The notes beneath the pieces were generated by a model. It saw nothing but the letters and a program-made list of their open reading frames with translations, was not told where the DNA came from and did no database searches. Shown one piece after another: positions 6,666 to 13,981 of a DNA stretch of 17,891 bases. The stretch is taken from the NCBI GenBank assembly GCA_949282835.1, contig CASDQU010000085.1, positions 1 to 17,891 on the forward strand, given 5' to 3'. This DNA is from an uncultured Bacillota bacterium. GTDB lineage: Bacteria; Bacillota; Clostridia; Christensenellales; UBA1242. Within the stretch, counting starts at the first letter, position 1. Every line of letters starts with the position of its first letter. A program made the translations under genes and the position numbers.

Positions 6666-6694
6666 ATTTTAACTCAATTATCGCTATTTGTCAA
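6666..6694 (-). promoter_or_regulatory. Sigma-A promoter of ftsA inside the end of ftsQ
   Basis: On the minus strand a perfect TTGACA (6689-6694) is followed after 17 bases by TAAAAT (6666-6671). The -35 lies in the last codons of ftsQ. The predicted transcript would begin about 23 bases before the ftsA ATG. Internal promoters for ftsA-ftsZ are well known in other bacteria. Confidence 0.65.
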
Positions 6695-7537
6695 CTTAAC
6701 TATATTAAAATAACAATCATTTTCATCATGCTGAGAATAATCATAATAATTATCAATTAAAATGGCGGCATTCTTTAAGTTTTCTTCACTTAAAATCACC
6801 TCTTGCCCGTCTATTTTGACAGTTTGTCCAATATAGGTGTAAATTTGGCTATAAACATCATAGAAAAGGCTGATTTTGCTATCAAGTCCATACCCGCAAT
6901 TTTTTATAATATACTGCTGCCCGTCATAAAGCAAAAAAGTTACAGCGGGCTGATAAGTCAATAAAACCTCATCATAAATTTGAGAAAAGCTTATCTTTTT
7001 TATAATAGTTTGCATACTGCTAAGAGGTCGATTGCTTTTGAGTGAGCTATTGTAAATGTCATAATAGCCTGTTATTGCTATTTCCCTTCCTACAGTAATG
7101 TCATCTTCAATTTCTACTCCTTCTAATAAAATAGGGCTATTTTGAGAAGAGGTAAAATCGCTTGCAATTCTAAGCACTTTAAACTCATTATCACAAATTA
7201 TATAGTTTTCATTATGATATAAAGCATAAACTTCTTGCCGCTCGGCAATGTGAATTACAAAGGTGGAAGGAAAAACTGTCTCTATATTTATAACTTTGAT
7301 TTTTGGATAAGCTTTTTCTATATTTTCTATATATTTCTTTTTGCCATGAAAAAAAACAGAGCCTTTATAGGCAAAATCGCCACTATCAATTAATTGCTGT
7401 TCATCCACTTCCACTGAAAAACTTGTCTTATAATTTACCTTGACCTCTTTTAAGGAAAAGAGTGTAAAAGATAGTAGAACCAAAAGTCCTATTACAAATA
7501 CAGTGACACTAATTGCTATTATCCAACCCTTTTTCAC
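6674..7537 (-). CDS. ftsQ: Cell division protein FtsQ/DivIB (POTRA domain)
   Basis: This is a bitopic division protein that forms the FtsQ-FtsL-FtsB (DivIB-DivIC-FtsL) complex regulating septal wall synthesis. It has a short cytoplasmic tail (KKG), a single membrane helix (about 5-28), then an extracellular POTRA-like domain (about 30-100) whose end YPKIKVINIETVFPSTFVIHIAERQEVYAL is typical. A beta-rich C-terminal domain (about 105-287) follows. The overall fit and position upstream of ftsA support the assignment, although sequence conservation in this family is low. The start is GTG (7535-7537); AAAAGGA lies upstream and the adjacent ATG is followed at once by a stop. The gene overlaps the end of murA by 29 bases, so translation is probably coupled. 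Confidence 0.85.
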   Translation of the reverse strand: MKKGWIIAISVTVFVIGLLVLLSFTLFSLKEVKVNYKTSFSVEVDEQQLIDSGDFAYKGSVFFHGKKKYIENIEKAYPKIKVINIETVFPSTFVIHIAERQEVYALYHNENYIICDNEFKVLRIASDFTSSQNSPILLEGVEIEDDITVGREIAITGYYDIYNSSLKSNRPLSSMQTIIKKISFSQIYDEVLLTYQPAVTFLLYDGQQYIIKNCGYGLDSKISLFYDVYSQIYTYIGQTVKIDGQEVILSEENLKNAAILIDNYYDYSQHDENDCYFNIVKLTNSDN

Positions 7538-8789
7538 ATCTTATCCTTTTAATAGAAGCGCCAAGACTTGTTAGCTTATCTTCTAAATGGTGGTAGCCTC
7601 TGTCAATATACTCAATATTGTTGACGGTTGTATATCCTTCTGCCGCAAGCGCCGCCAAAACTAAGGCCGCACCCCCTCTTAAGTCGGGGCTTTTGACATC
7701 TGCACCATAAATCTTCTTTTTCCCGCAAATGACACATATGCCATTTTTGCAGCGAATATCTCCACCCATCTTTAAAAGCTCACCTACATGTTTAAATCTA
7801 GCTTCAAAAAGATTTTCACAAATTAGGCTATAGCCTTCACTTATACAAGCAAGAGCCATCATAGGCGCTTGCAGGTCTGTAGGAAAACCTGGATAGACAG
7901 CGGTTTCAACCTCTAAAAAAGATTTTGGTCTATGGTTACTTTTCAAGATTATTTTATCATCATAGCACTTTATTTTGCAAGTGGTTTTCATAAGTTTTGT
8001 TAAAAGTGCGTGATTATGGCAAGACAATGCGCCGTCTAGCTCAATTTCTCCTTGACACATTGCGCCAGCTATTAATAATGTACCGCTTTCAATTCGGTCG
8101 GGTATCACCTTATATTCACATCCATGCAAACTTTTAACCCCCTCAATAGCAATCACATTGCTGCCAGCTCCTGTGATTTTAGCTCCGCACGAATTTAAAA
8201 AATTTTGCAAATCGACAATTTCTGGCTCTCTAGCGGGATTAAAAATTCGTGATTGCCCTTCAATAAAAACAGACATCATCATGATATTCTCTGTCGCTCC
8301 AACTGAAGGAAAAGAAAGCATGACATCGCCTGAAGAAAGTTTACCGCCGTCTACATATATGTATCCATTTTTATCAATTACCTTAGCGCCAAGTTGTCTT
8401 AGCCCTGCAAGATGTATATCAATAGGTCTAAGTCCTATATCACAGCCGCCAGGATAGGCAACTTTAGCCCTTCCCATTCTTGCCGAAATAGGCCCTAAAG
8501 TGAAAATTGAAGACCTCACCACTCTAGCCATCTCGTCTGGCACATCTAAAGCTGACAGCATAGAGCAGTCTATCAATAAATCTTCGCCCTTCCACTCAAT
8601 TTTAGCTCCAAGATGCGACAAGATTTTTGTCATTGCGACCACATCGCTATATCTTGGCACATCTTTTAAAAGTATCTCGCCCTTTACCAAAATAGAAGCG
8701 GCAAGCACTGGCAAAAGAGAATTTTTGGCGCTATCAATTTTGACGCCTCCATAAAGAGGATTTCCGCCCACAATATAAAAACTTTCCAT
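7509..8789 (-). CDS. murA: UDP-N-acetylglucosamine 1-carboxyvinyltransferase MurA
   Basis: MurA transfers enolpyruvate from phosphoenolpyruvate to UDP-GlcNAc, the first committed step of peptidoglycan synthesis, in the cytoplasm. The 426-residue product has the KNSLLP substrate-binding segment (Lys22-Asn23) and the catalytic loop YPGGCDIGLRPID with Cys116, the residue alkylated by fosfomycin. The later RIESGTLLIAGA, TDLQAP and DLRGGAALVLAA motifs are also present. The reading frame extends upstream to a TTG at 8825, but family alignment places the start at the ATG at 8787-8789 (MESFYIVGG). Neither start has a visible ribosome binding site, which is unusual here. The gene lies between ftsW and ftsQ, where murG and murB often sit in Clostridia. 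Many Firmicutes have two MurA paralogues, and I cannot tell which this is. Confidence 0.96.
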   Translation of the reverse strand: MESFYIVGGNPLYGGVKIDSAKNSLLPVLAASILVKGEILLKDVPRYSDVVAMTKILSHLGAKIEWKGEDLLIDCSMLSALDVPDEMARVVRSSIFTLGPISARMGRAKVAYPGGCDIGLRPIDIHLAGLRQLGAKVIDKNGYIYVDGGKLSSGDVMLSFPSVGATENIMMMSVFIEGQSRIFNPAREPEIVDLQNFLNSCGAKITGAGSNVIAIEGVKSLHGCEYKVIPDRIESGTLLIAGAMCQGEIELDGALSCHNHALLTKLMKTTCKIKCYDDKIILKSNHRPKSFLEVETAVYPGFPTDLQAPMMALACISEGYSLICENLFEARFKHVGELLKMGGDIRCKNGICVICGKKKIYGADVKSPDLRGGAALVLAALAAEGYTTVNNIEYIDRGYHHLEDKLTSLGASIKRIRCEKGLDNSN

Positions 8790-8828
8790 ATAAAAATTAT
8801 ATGAAATATCTTTTTTTAGTGACAAAGC

Positions 8829-8895
8829 AAAATAATTTAAAAAATATTAAAAAATAAAATATATATTAAAAATTTAAAAATATATTAAAAAAATA
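8829..8895. other. 67-base stretch without G or C before murA
   Basis: Positions 8829-8895 contain only A and T, with repeated ATATTAAAAA words. The stretch covers the murA leader and -10 region between ftsW and murA. It may act as an easily melted or protein-bound promoter segment, or simply reflect base composition. Confidence 0.6.
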
Positions 8896-8910
8896 CAAGA
8901 ATTTTGTCAA
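8882..8910 (-). promoter_or_regulatory. Candidate sigma-A promoter of murA
   Basis: On the minus strand a perfect TTGACA (8905-8910) begins just after the ftsW stop codon and is followed after 17 bases by TAATAT (8882-8887), four of six matches to the -10. The leader would be about 85 AT-only or nearly AT-only bases with no ribosome site. Confidence 0.5.
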
Positions 8911-8912
8911 AA

Positions 8913-10094
8913 TTAATTAATTTTCTTTTTTTTATTATTTTTTTCTAAATATTTTTTTAATTTATCTATATTTAAAATTTTAACATCTTCTTTGCTTTGT
9001 CTTAAAATATTTAAACAAATTCCAATTCCCGCCATAAAAACCATAACCGATGTACCACCGCTGGAAATGAAAGGAAGAGGTAGCCCTGTCGGCGGAATTG
9101 AGCCTGTGACCACTGCAATATTTAAAAGCGTTTGTACTCCAATTATAAAAGCAACTCCACTTGCAAGCATAGTGCCAAATCTATCTTTAGCAGACAATGC
9201 TATCTTAATGAGCTTTATAATTAAAAATAAAAATACACTCATTAAAATTACCAGTCCTATAAATCCCACCTCTTCTCCAATAATTGAGAGAATAAAATCA
9301 GACTCGGCAAATGGCAAAAAGAGATATTTTTGTCTTGAGCTAAACAGCCCTACTCCAAACCAGCCTCCATCACCTAAAGAATATAGAGATTGTATCAGTT
9401 GAAAGCCCTCGCCTTGTGGCGATGCCCAAGGGTCAATGAAAGCTAATAGCCTTTTTAACCGATAAGGCTCTAAAATTATCAGTAACGGCACTACTGCCGC
9501 AGCTGGAATTGAGAACATTAAAGTATGCTTTTTGCTCATACCCCCAATGATGAGCATAAAAAGAGTGACAAAGGCAATGCACATGGTAACGCTCATTGAA
9601 GGTTCAAGCATGATTAAAAGGCAGGTAATTCCACCTACAATCAAAACTGGCAAAAGGCCTTTAAAAGTTTTTACTTTGTCATAGTTGTCAGACATATATG
9701 CAGCAATAAATATAACTAAAGCAAACTTGGCTATCTCAGACGGCTGAATGGAAAAACCAAGAATTGATACCCAGCGTTTTGCACCATAACTTTCCACTCC
9801 AAGCCCTGGAACAAAGACGAGTAAAAGGAGCAGAAAGGTTATTCCGATTATCCACCATTTGTACTTTTTTAATAAATGGTAATCAAAAAACATAAAGAAA
9901 ATCATGGCAAAAATACCCATGATAACACCAATTATTTGTTTAAAAAGGAAAAAATATTTGTTGCCATAGTGATATTGTGCACTATAAAAGCTGGCACTAT
10001 AAACCATCAGGCAGCCAAAAAACACCAGCGTCAAGACCAAACAAATTATGACAAATATATCATTACGACATTTCGATTTTTGGATAGCTTTCAA
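8913..10094 (-). CDS. ftsW: Septal peptidoglycan glycosyltransferase FtsW/SpoVE family
   Basis: A SEDS-family membrane protein that polymerises lipid II into glycan strands together with a class B penicillin-binding protein. About ten hydrophobic helices are spread over 393 residues. Family motifs include GAKRWVSILGFSIQPSE (104-120), AFIDPWASPQGEGFQLIQSL (218-237), the stretch around SDF (Asp266, corresponding to the putative catalytic Asp) and TGLPLPFISSGGTS (336-349). The near-invariant LPE before that Asp is LPF here (Phe262), and FISYGG is FISSGG. The start is TTG (10092-10094), seven bases after AAGGAG, inside the last codons of murD; no other start precedes the first membrane helix. It overlaps murD by 32 bases. 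Whether it serves vegetative division (FtsW) or spore cortex synthesis (SpoVE) cannot be decided from sequence. Confidence 0.9.
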   Translation of the reverse strand: MKAIQKSKCRNDIFVIICLVLTLVFFGCLMVYSASFYSAQYHYGNKYFFLFKQIIGVIMGIFAMIFFMFFDYHLLKKYKWWIIGITFLLLLLVFVPGLGVESYGAKRWVSILGFSIQPSEIAKFALVIFIAAYMSDNYDKVKTFKGLLPVLIVGGITCLLIMLEPSMSVTMCIAFVTLFMLIIGGMSKKHTLMFSIPAAAVVPLLIILEPYRLKRLLAFIDPWASPQGEGFQLIQSLYSLGDGGWFGVGLFSSRQKYLFLPFAESDFILSIIGEEVGFIGLVILMSVFLFLIIKLIKIALSAKDRFGTMLASGVAFIIGVQTLLNIAVVTGSIPPTGLPLPFISSGGTSVMVFMAGIGICLNILRQSKEDVKILNIDKLKKYLEKNNKKKKIN

Positions 10095-11373
10095 ACATTA
10101 TCTCCTTAAAAATTTCTCCTCTTGCGGCATATGAGGCAAATTCGTCAAAGCTTGCGCAAGCTGGCGCTAGTAAAATTTTCTGTCCACTTCTTGCCCTCTC
10201 TTTTGCATAAGCGGCTGCCTCTTTCATAGAAGAAAACACCTCACATGTATAACCATATTTCATGGCGCAATCTGCTATTTCTTGTCCGCACTGTCCAAAA
10301 CAAATTATCTCTTCATAATCATAACCCTTATTAAAAAGTTGGTCGAATTTGCAATCTTTATTTTCTCCTCCAAATAAAACTACCAAATTTTTATCACCGA
10401 GTGAATTTATAGAGGCTAGAGAAGCGGCGGTATTTGTGGCTTTTGAATCGTCAAAAACCTCTGCTCCTTTCACTTGACCAAGCCATTCCAGTCTATGAGC
10501 TGGCGCTTTAAATTCGATAATAGCCTTTTTAATTAAAGGTGGCTTTATTTTGCACTTACAAGCAATAGCCACACTTGCTAAGACATTTTCTAAATTTTTT
10601 TCTCCAAAAAGAGGAATATCATTTAAAGAGATAATTTTTATTTTGTTAAAATAAATGGCATTATTTTTCACAAAAACTCCCTTATTTAATAATTTTTTTG
10701 AGAAAAATAACACTTTTTTATTATCTTGGCAAAAACTTCTAGTTATTTCATCATCTAAATTTAATACTATTTTTTGACTTCTTTTTTTGGAAATTATCTT
10801 TTGCTTTACTCTAATATACTCTTCCATACTGCCATGTCTATCTAAATGGTCGGCAGTTATATTTGTAACGCAACATAAATCGCTTGCAAAATACCGGCTG
10901 CCTTCAAGCTGAAAATTGCTAACCTCACAAATTGCATAGCTATTTTTAGTATCATATAAGGCAACACTAGACAACGGCAAGCCAATATTGCCACAAACAA
11001 AAGTCCTTTTGCCTGCCTTTTTAAAAATATCTCCACAAAGTGAGGTTACTGTAGTTTTGCCATTAGTGCCAGTTATAGCTATAATTTGACCTTGAAAATA
11101 TAGATAACCAAGGTCAAGTTCGCTAATAATTGGCGTCTTTTCAATTAAAAAATGAGATACAATGGCATTGCCAAGTATCTTGACGCCAGGACTTAAAACG
11201 ACCAAATTATATTTCTTTTTCATGGGCTCTTTTTCAAAATTAAAATAGCCACAAAATCTCTTTTCATCGTCATAAATACTGACAATCGCGCCCTTTTCAT
11301 AGAGCAACTTACATGCGGCCTGACCGCTTATTCCCATGCCATATACTAAAACTCTTTTCCCTTTTAACTTCAT
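10063..11373 (-). CDS. murD: UDP-N-acetylmuramoylalanine--D-glutamate ligase MurD
   Basis: Cytoplasmic ATP-dependent ligase that adds D-glutamate to UDP-MurNAc-L-alanine. It has an N-terminal Rossmann domain binding the uridine nucleotide (VYGMGISGQAA, 10-20), the ATP loop ITGTNGKTTV (100-109), EVSNFQLEG (150-158), TNITADHLDRHGSM (170-183), a Lys in RVKQKI that is probably the carbamylated metal ligand, and FGGENKDCKF in the C-terminal domain. Length 436 is normal. The frame is open to 11421, but the ATG at 11371-11373 begins the conserved MKLKGKRVLVYG and has AGGAG just upstream. It overlaps the mraY stop as ATGA, showing coupled translation. The downstream ftsW start and its ribosome site lie within the murD 3' end. 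Confidence 0.96.
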   Translation of the reverse strand: MKLKGKRVLVYGMGISGQAACKLLYEKGAIVSIYDDEKRFCGYFNFEKEPMKKKYNLVVLSPGVKILGNAIVSHFLIEKTPIISELDLGYLYFQGQIIAITGTNGKTTVTSLCGDIFKKAGKRTFVCGNIGLPLSSVALYDTKNSYAICEVSNFQLEGSRYFASDLCCVTNITADHLDRHGSMEEYIRVKQKIISKKRSQKIVLNLDDEITRSFCQDNKKVLFFSKKLLNKGVFVKNNAIYFNKIKIISLNDIPLFGEKNLENVLASVAIACKCKIKPPLIKKAIIEFKAPAHRLEWLGQVKGAEVFDDSKATNTAASLASINSLGDKNLVVLFGGENKDCKFDQLFNKGYDYEEIICFGQCGQEIADCAMKYGYTCEVFSSMKEAAAYAKERARSGQKILLAPACASFDEFASYAARGEIFKEIMFESYPKIEMS

Positions 11374-12329
11374 ATAACTCCTGTGACAGCCATATATCCA
11401 ATTAGGCAAGCTAGACCACAAACTAGCGTTATTAATATATATACTATCACAATCCTGTTTTCATGCACGCCTTGCTGCTCAAAATGATGGTGAAGAGGCG
11501 CCATTTTGAAAATTCTTTTATGGGTCTTTTTGTAATAGCCCACCTGCAAAATATCTGATAAGGCGGTAAGCACATATAAAATGCCTATAAGTGGAAGAAT
11601 AAGCTCCAGTCCACTCATTGTAGCAAGCGAGGCTATAAGTCCGCCAAGAGCAAGCGAGCCGGTATCGCCCATAAATATTTTTGCAGGAAAACCATTGAAA
11701 AACAAAAAACCTAAAAGTGCTCCAACAAAAGCAAATGATATCACCGCATAATTATTAAAACCTGTAAGCGCCAAAATTGCCCCAAAAAATAAGAGGTAAA
11801 TTCCGCTCACACCGCTAGCAAGACCATCTAGCCCATCCAGCAAATTGACTGAGTTTGTCACTGCCACATAGAAGACTACTATAAAAGGTATGATAAATAA
11901 ACCAAGATTTAATTTTAGCCCAAAAAAGTCAAGCTGACAGCCAAGCTTAAAAAAAACAAAAAAGGCTATAATTAAAGATATGGCAACTTGTCCAATAATT
12001 TTTTGATATGGCTTTAGCCCTTCATTTTTATGAAATTTTATCTTGATATAATCATCTAAAAATCCTAATAATCCATAGCCTAGCATGGTAAGTAATATAA
12101 GAATGGGTAAATAAAAATCACCTCTAATAAAAATCAAACTTGAAACTATTCCCGATAGAATAAATATAAATCCGCCCATGGTAGGCGTTCCACTTTTTCC
12201 GACATGCTTGTCCACATAATGCAGTATAGTTTGTGAAATATGAAATTTTCTGCATAGTTTTAGAATTGGCAGTCCTATTATAATCGCAATAGCAAGTCCA
12301 GCCAGCCCTGCTAAAAGATAATTAAGCAT
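11370..12329 (-). CDS. mraY: Phospho-N-acetylmuramoyl-pentapeptide transferase MraY
   Basis: Membrane enzyme that transfers phospho-MurNAc-pentapeptide to undecaprenyl phosphate, forming lipid I. About ten membrane helices are visible. Signature motifs are HVGKSGTPTMGG (42-53), the DD pair in GFLDDYIK (Asp92-Asp93), NSVNLLDGLDGLASG (159-173), FMGDTGSLALGG (219-230) and the HHHFE motif (280-284). Length 319 is typical of Gram-positive MraY. The ATG has AAGGAG six bases upstream. It begins the second transcription block, 90 bases after murE across a terminator and a weak promoter. Confidence 0.97.
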   Translation of the reverse strand: MLNYLLAGLAGLAIAIIIGLPILKLCRKFHISQTILHYVDKHVGKSGTPTMGGFIFILSGIVSSLIFIRGDFYLPILILLTMLGYGLLGFLDDYIKIKFHKNEGLKPYQKIIGQVAISLIIAFFVFFKLGCQLDFFGLKLNLGLFIIPFIVVFYVAVTNSVNLLDGLDGLASGVSGIYLLFFGAILALTGFNNYAVISFAFVGALLGFLFFNGFPAKIFMGDTGSLALGGLIASLATMSGLELILPLIGILYVLTALSDILQVGYYKKTHKRIFKMAPLHHHFEQQGVHENRIVIVYILITLVCGLACLIGYMAVTGVI

Positions 12330-12364
12330 AATCTTCTCCTTAACTTTATGATATTAAAAAAAAG

Positions 12365-12370
12365 ATTATA
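12365..12370 (-). promoter_or_regulatory. Possible -10 box of an mraY promoter
   Basis: A perfect TATAAT on the minus strand lies about 35 bases before the mraY start, just after the murE terminator. The -35 region is poor (TTAAAT at 17 bases), so this is a weak call. It is supported mainly by the need to restart transcription after the terminator. Confidence 0.35.
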
Positions 12371-12394
12371 TATTCTAAATCACTCTAATTTAAA

Positions 12395-12420
12395 CAAAAA
12401 ATGCCCTAGAAAGGGCAAAT
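12395..12420 (-). terminator. Intrinsic terminator after murE
   Basis: TGCCCT and AGGGCA (12402-12407 and 12412-12417) form a perfect 6 bp stem with a four-base loop, followed on the minus strand by six T residues. It starts directly at the murE stop codon. It would end or attenuate transcription between murE and mraY. Confidence 0.8.
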
Positions 12421-13880
12421 TATTCTTGAATTTTATCTGTAAAATCTGTTAAATAATTTTTAGTGCAAAATTTATAAACTTCATCAAAATCATTATATGG
12501 ATATTTAATTCCCCCTCTGTCCTGATACTTTTCTGCTCCCTTGCCAGCAATAACAATAGTTTCTCCATTATTAAAATGAGAAAGAGCGTACTCTATCGCC
12601 TTACTTCTATCTTCTATTACAAGGCATTTTTTATCTATGCCAACCTTTATATCGTCTATAATTTGATAAGGGTTCTCCAGCCTAGGATTGTCGCTTGTTA
12701 AAATCACAAAATCGGCATTGCTTGAGGCGATTTTTCCCATAATTGGTCTTTTTTGTTTGTCTCTATTCCCGCCACAACCAAATATCGCTACCACTTTGCT
12801 GTCCTTGCCTATTTCTTTGGCAGTTTTTAACACCTTTTCAAGTCCGTCTGGAGTATGAGCATAGTCTATAACTACATTTGAGTTTTTTAATCGTATAATA
12901 TTAAACCTGCCCTCTACCGGATTTAATGATGCCAAACCTTTGACTATTTTCTCATCTTCCACATTCAAAAGTTTGCAAATGGCTATAGTTGCAAGAGCAT
13001 TTGCAACATTGTATTCGCCTGCCAAGTTGATTTTAAAATGCCCTTTATTGGCCAAAAATTCACAGTCAAACTCGCTCCCTTCAAACGATTTGACTATTTG
13101 AGATGAGGTTATATCAGCCTTTTCTTTGATTGAATAGCTATAGGCTGGGATTTGACATTCCGCCAAAAACAATTTCCCATATAAATCATCTTTGCAAATA
13201 AGAGCAGTTTTGCATCTATCTTTCTCAAACAGTTTAAATTTTGCTGCTGCATAACTGTCCATATTTTCAAAAAAGTCCAAATGGTCTTCTGTGATATTAG
13301 TTAATACCCCTATATCAAACTTAATGCCGTCAAGTTTGCTCAGGCTAAGCGCATGCGCTGACGCCTCCATCACGACATAGTCACAGCCCTTTTCTTTTAT
13401 AGATTTAAAAAGACTATGGAGCATATATGGATCGGGAGTGGTCAGCCCTGTATCAATAATTTCATCTCCAATTTTAGCTCCAAGAGTGCCAATAATGCCC
13501 ACCTTCAAACCTGCAAATTTCAAAAGTTCTCCTGTGATATTTGCTATGGTAGTTTTCCCATTTGTCCCTGTAATTGCAACTATTTTCAACTGGTCACAGC
13601 ACCTTCCAAAGAAGTTTTTGCAAATCTTGGCATAACAAGACCTTGCATTATCAACTTTCAAAATCTTTTCTCCATAAATCTGGTCGCTTATAACAAAAGC
13701 CGCCCCTCTGTCTAAAGCGCTTTTAATATAATCATTACCATTGAAGTTGCTCCCTCTTAGAGCGACAAAAATATCTCCCTCTTCTATCTTTTTGTCATTA
13801 ATTTTTATATCTTTTATTTCTAAATTGGAAAATTTTTCATCTATGTCTGCCACATCTTTGAATAAATCTTTAAGTCGCAT
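12420..13880 (-). CDS. murE: UDP-MurNAc-dipeptide--meso-diaminopimelate ligase MurE
   Basis: Cytoplasmic ligase adding the third stem residue. It shows the N-terminal domain motif VALRGSNFNGNDYI (39-52), the ATP loop ITGTNGKTT (103-111), TTPD (147-150), TNITEDHLDFF (194-204), Lys214 in YAAAKFKLF (likely the carbamylated Lys), GCGGNRDKQKRP (368-379) and DNPRLENP (397-404). DNPR is the known marker for meso-diaminopimelate rather than lysine. The usual GKGHE motif reads GKGAEKYQ (447-454), with His replaced by Ala and the Glu kept. The start ATG follows AGGAGGAGAT. Length 486 is normal. It lies 101 bases after ddl and is followed at once by a terminator. Confidence 0.96.
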   Translation of the reverse strand: MRLKDLFKDVADIDEKFSNLEIKDIKINDKKIEEGDIFVALRGSNFNGNDYIKSALDRGAAFVISDQIYGEKILKVDNARSCYAKICKNFFGRCCDQLKIVAITGTNGKTTIANITGELLKFAGLKVGIIGTLGAKIGDEIIDTGLTTPDPYMLHSLFKSIKEKGCDYVVMEASAHALSLSKLDGIKFDIGVLTNITEDHLDFFENMDSYAAAKFKLFEKDRCKTALICKDDLYGKLFLAECQIPAYSYSIKEKADITSSQIVKSFEGSEFDCEFLANKGHFKINLAGEYNVANALATIAICKLLNVEDEKIVKGLASLNPVEGRFNIIRLKNSNVVIDYAHTPDGLEKVLKTAKEIGKDSKVVAIFGCGGNRDKQKRPIMGKIASSNADFVILTSDNPRLENPYQIIDDIKVGIDKKCLVIEDRSKAIEYALSHFNNGETIVIAGKGAEKYQDRGGIKYPYNDFDEVYKFCTKNYLTDFTDKIQE

Positions 13881-13922
13881 ATCTCCTCCTAAATACTGCC
13901 TTAGAAACTTTACATAGATAAA

Positions 13923-13951
13923 ATATTCTTTTAAAACTAAAAGAGTGTCAA
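13923..13951 (-). promoter_or_regulatory. Possible promoter between ddl and murE
   Basis: On the minus strand a perfect TTGACA (13946-13951) is followed after 17 bases by GAATAT (13923-13928), only three of six -10 matches. The 101-base gap between ddl and murE is larger than other gaps in this block, which suits an internal promoter. Confidence 0.35.
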
Positions 13952-13981
13952 AGATATTTGAGATTTTTTAGCAATTATTGT

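Noticed and set aside
8158..8457. Plus-strand open frames opposite murA, ftsW, ftsZ and murF
   Set aside because: They are antisense to genes with clear family motifs, their compositions are those of mirrored coding sequence, and none has promoter or ribosome signals.
11374..11421. Longer murD starting at 11421
   Set aside because: The extra 16 residues lie in the mraY coding region and have no family counterpart; the ATG at 11373 has a ribosome site and ATGA overlap.
13920..13945. Hairpin CTTTTA/TAAAAG between ddl and murE as a terminator
   Set aside because: The stem is only six A/T-rich pairs and lacks a clean T run, so it is unlikely to terminate.
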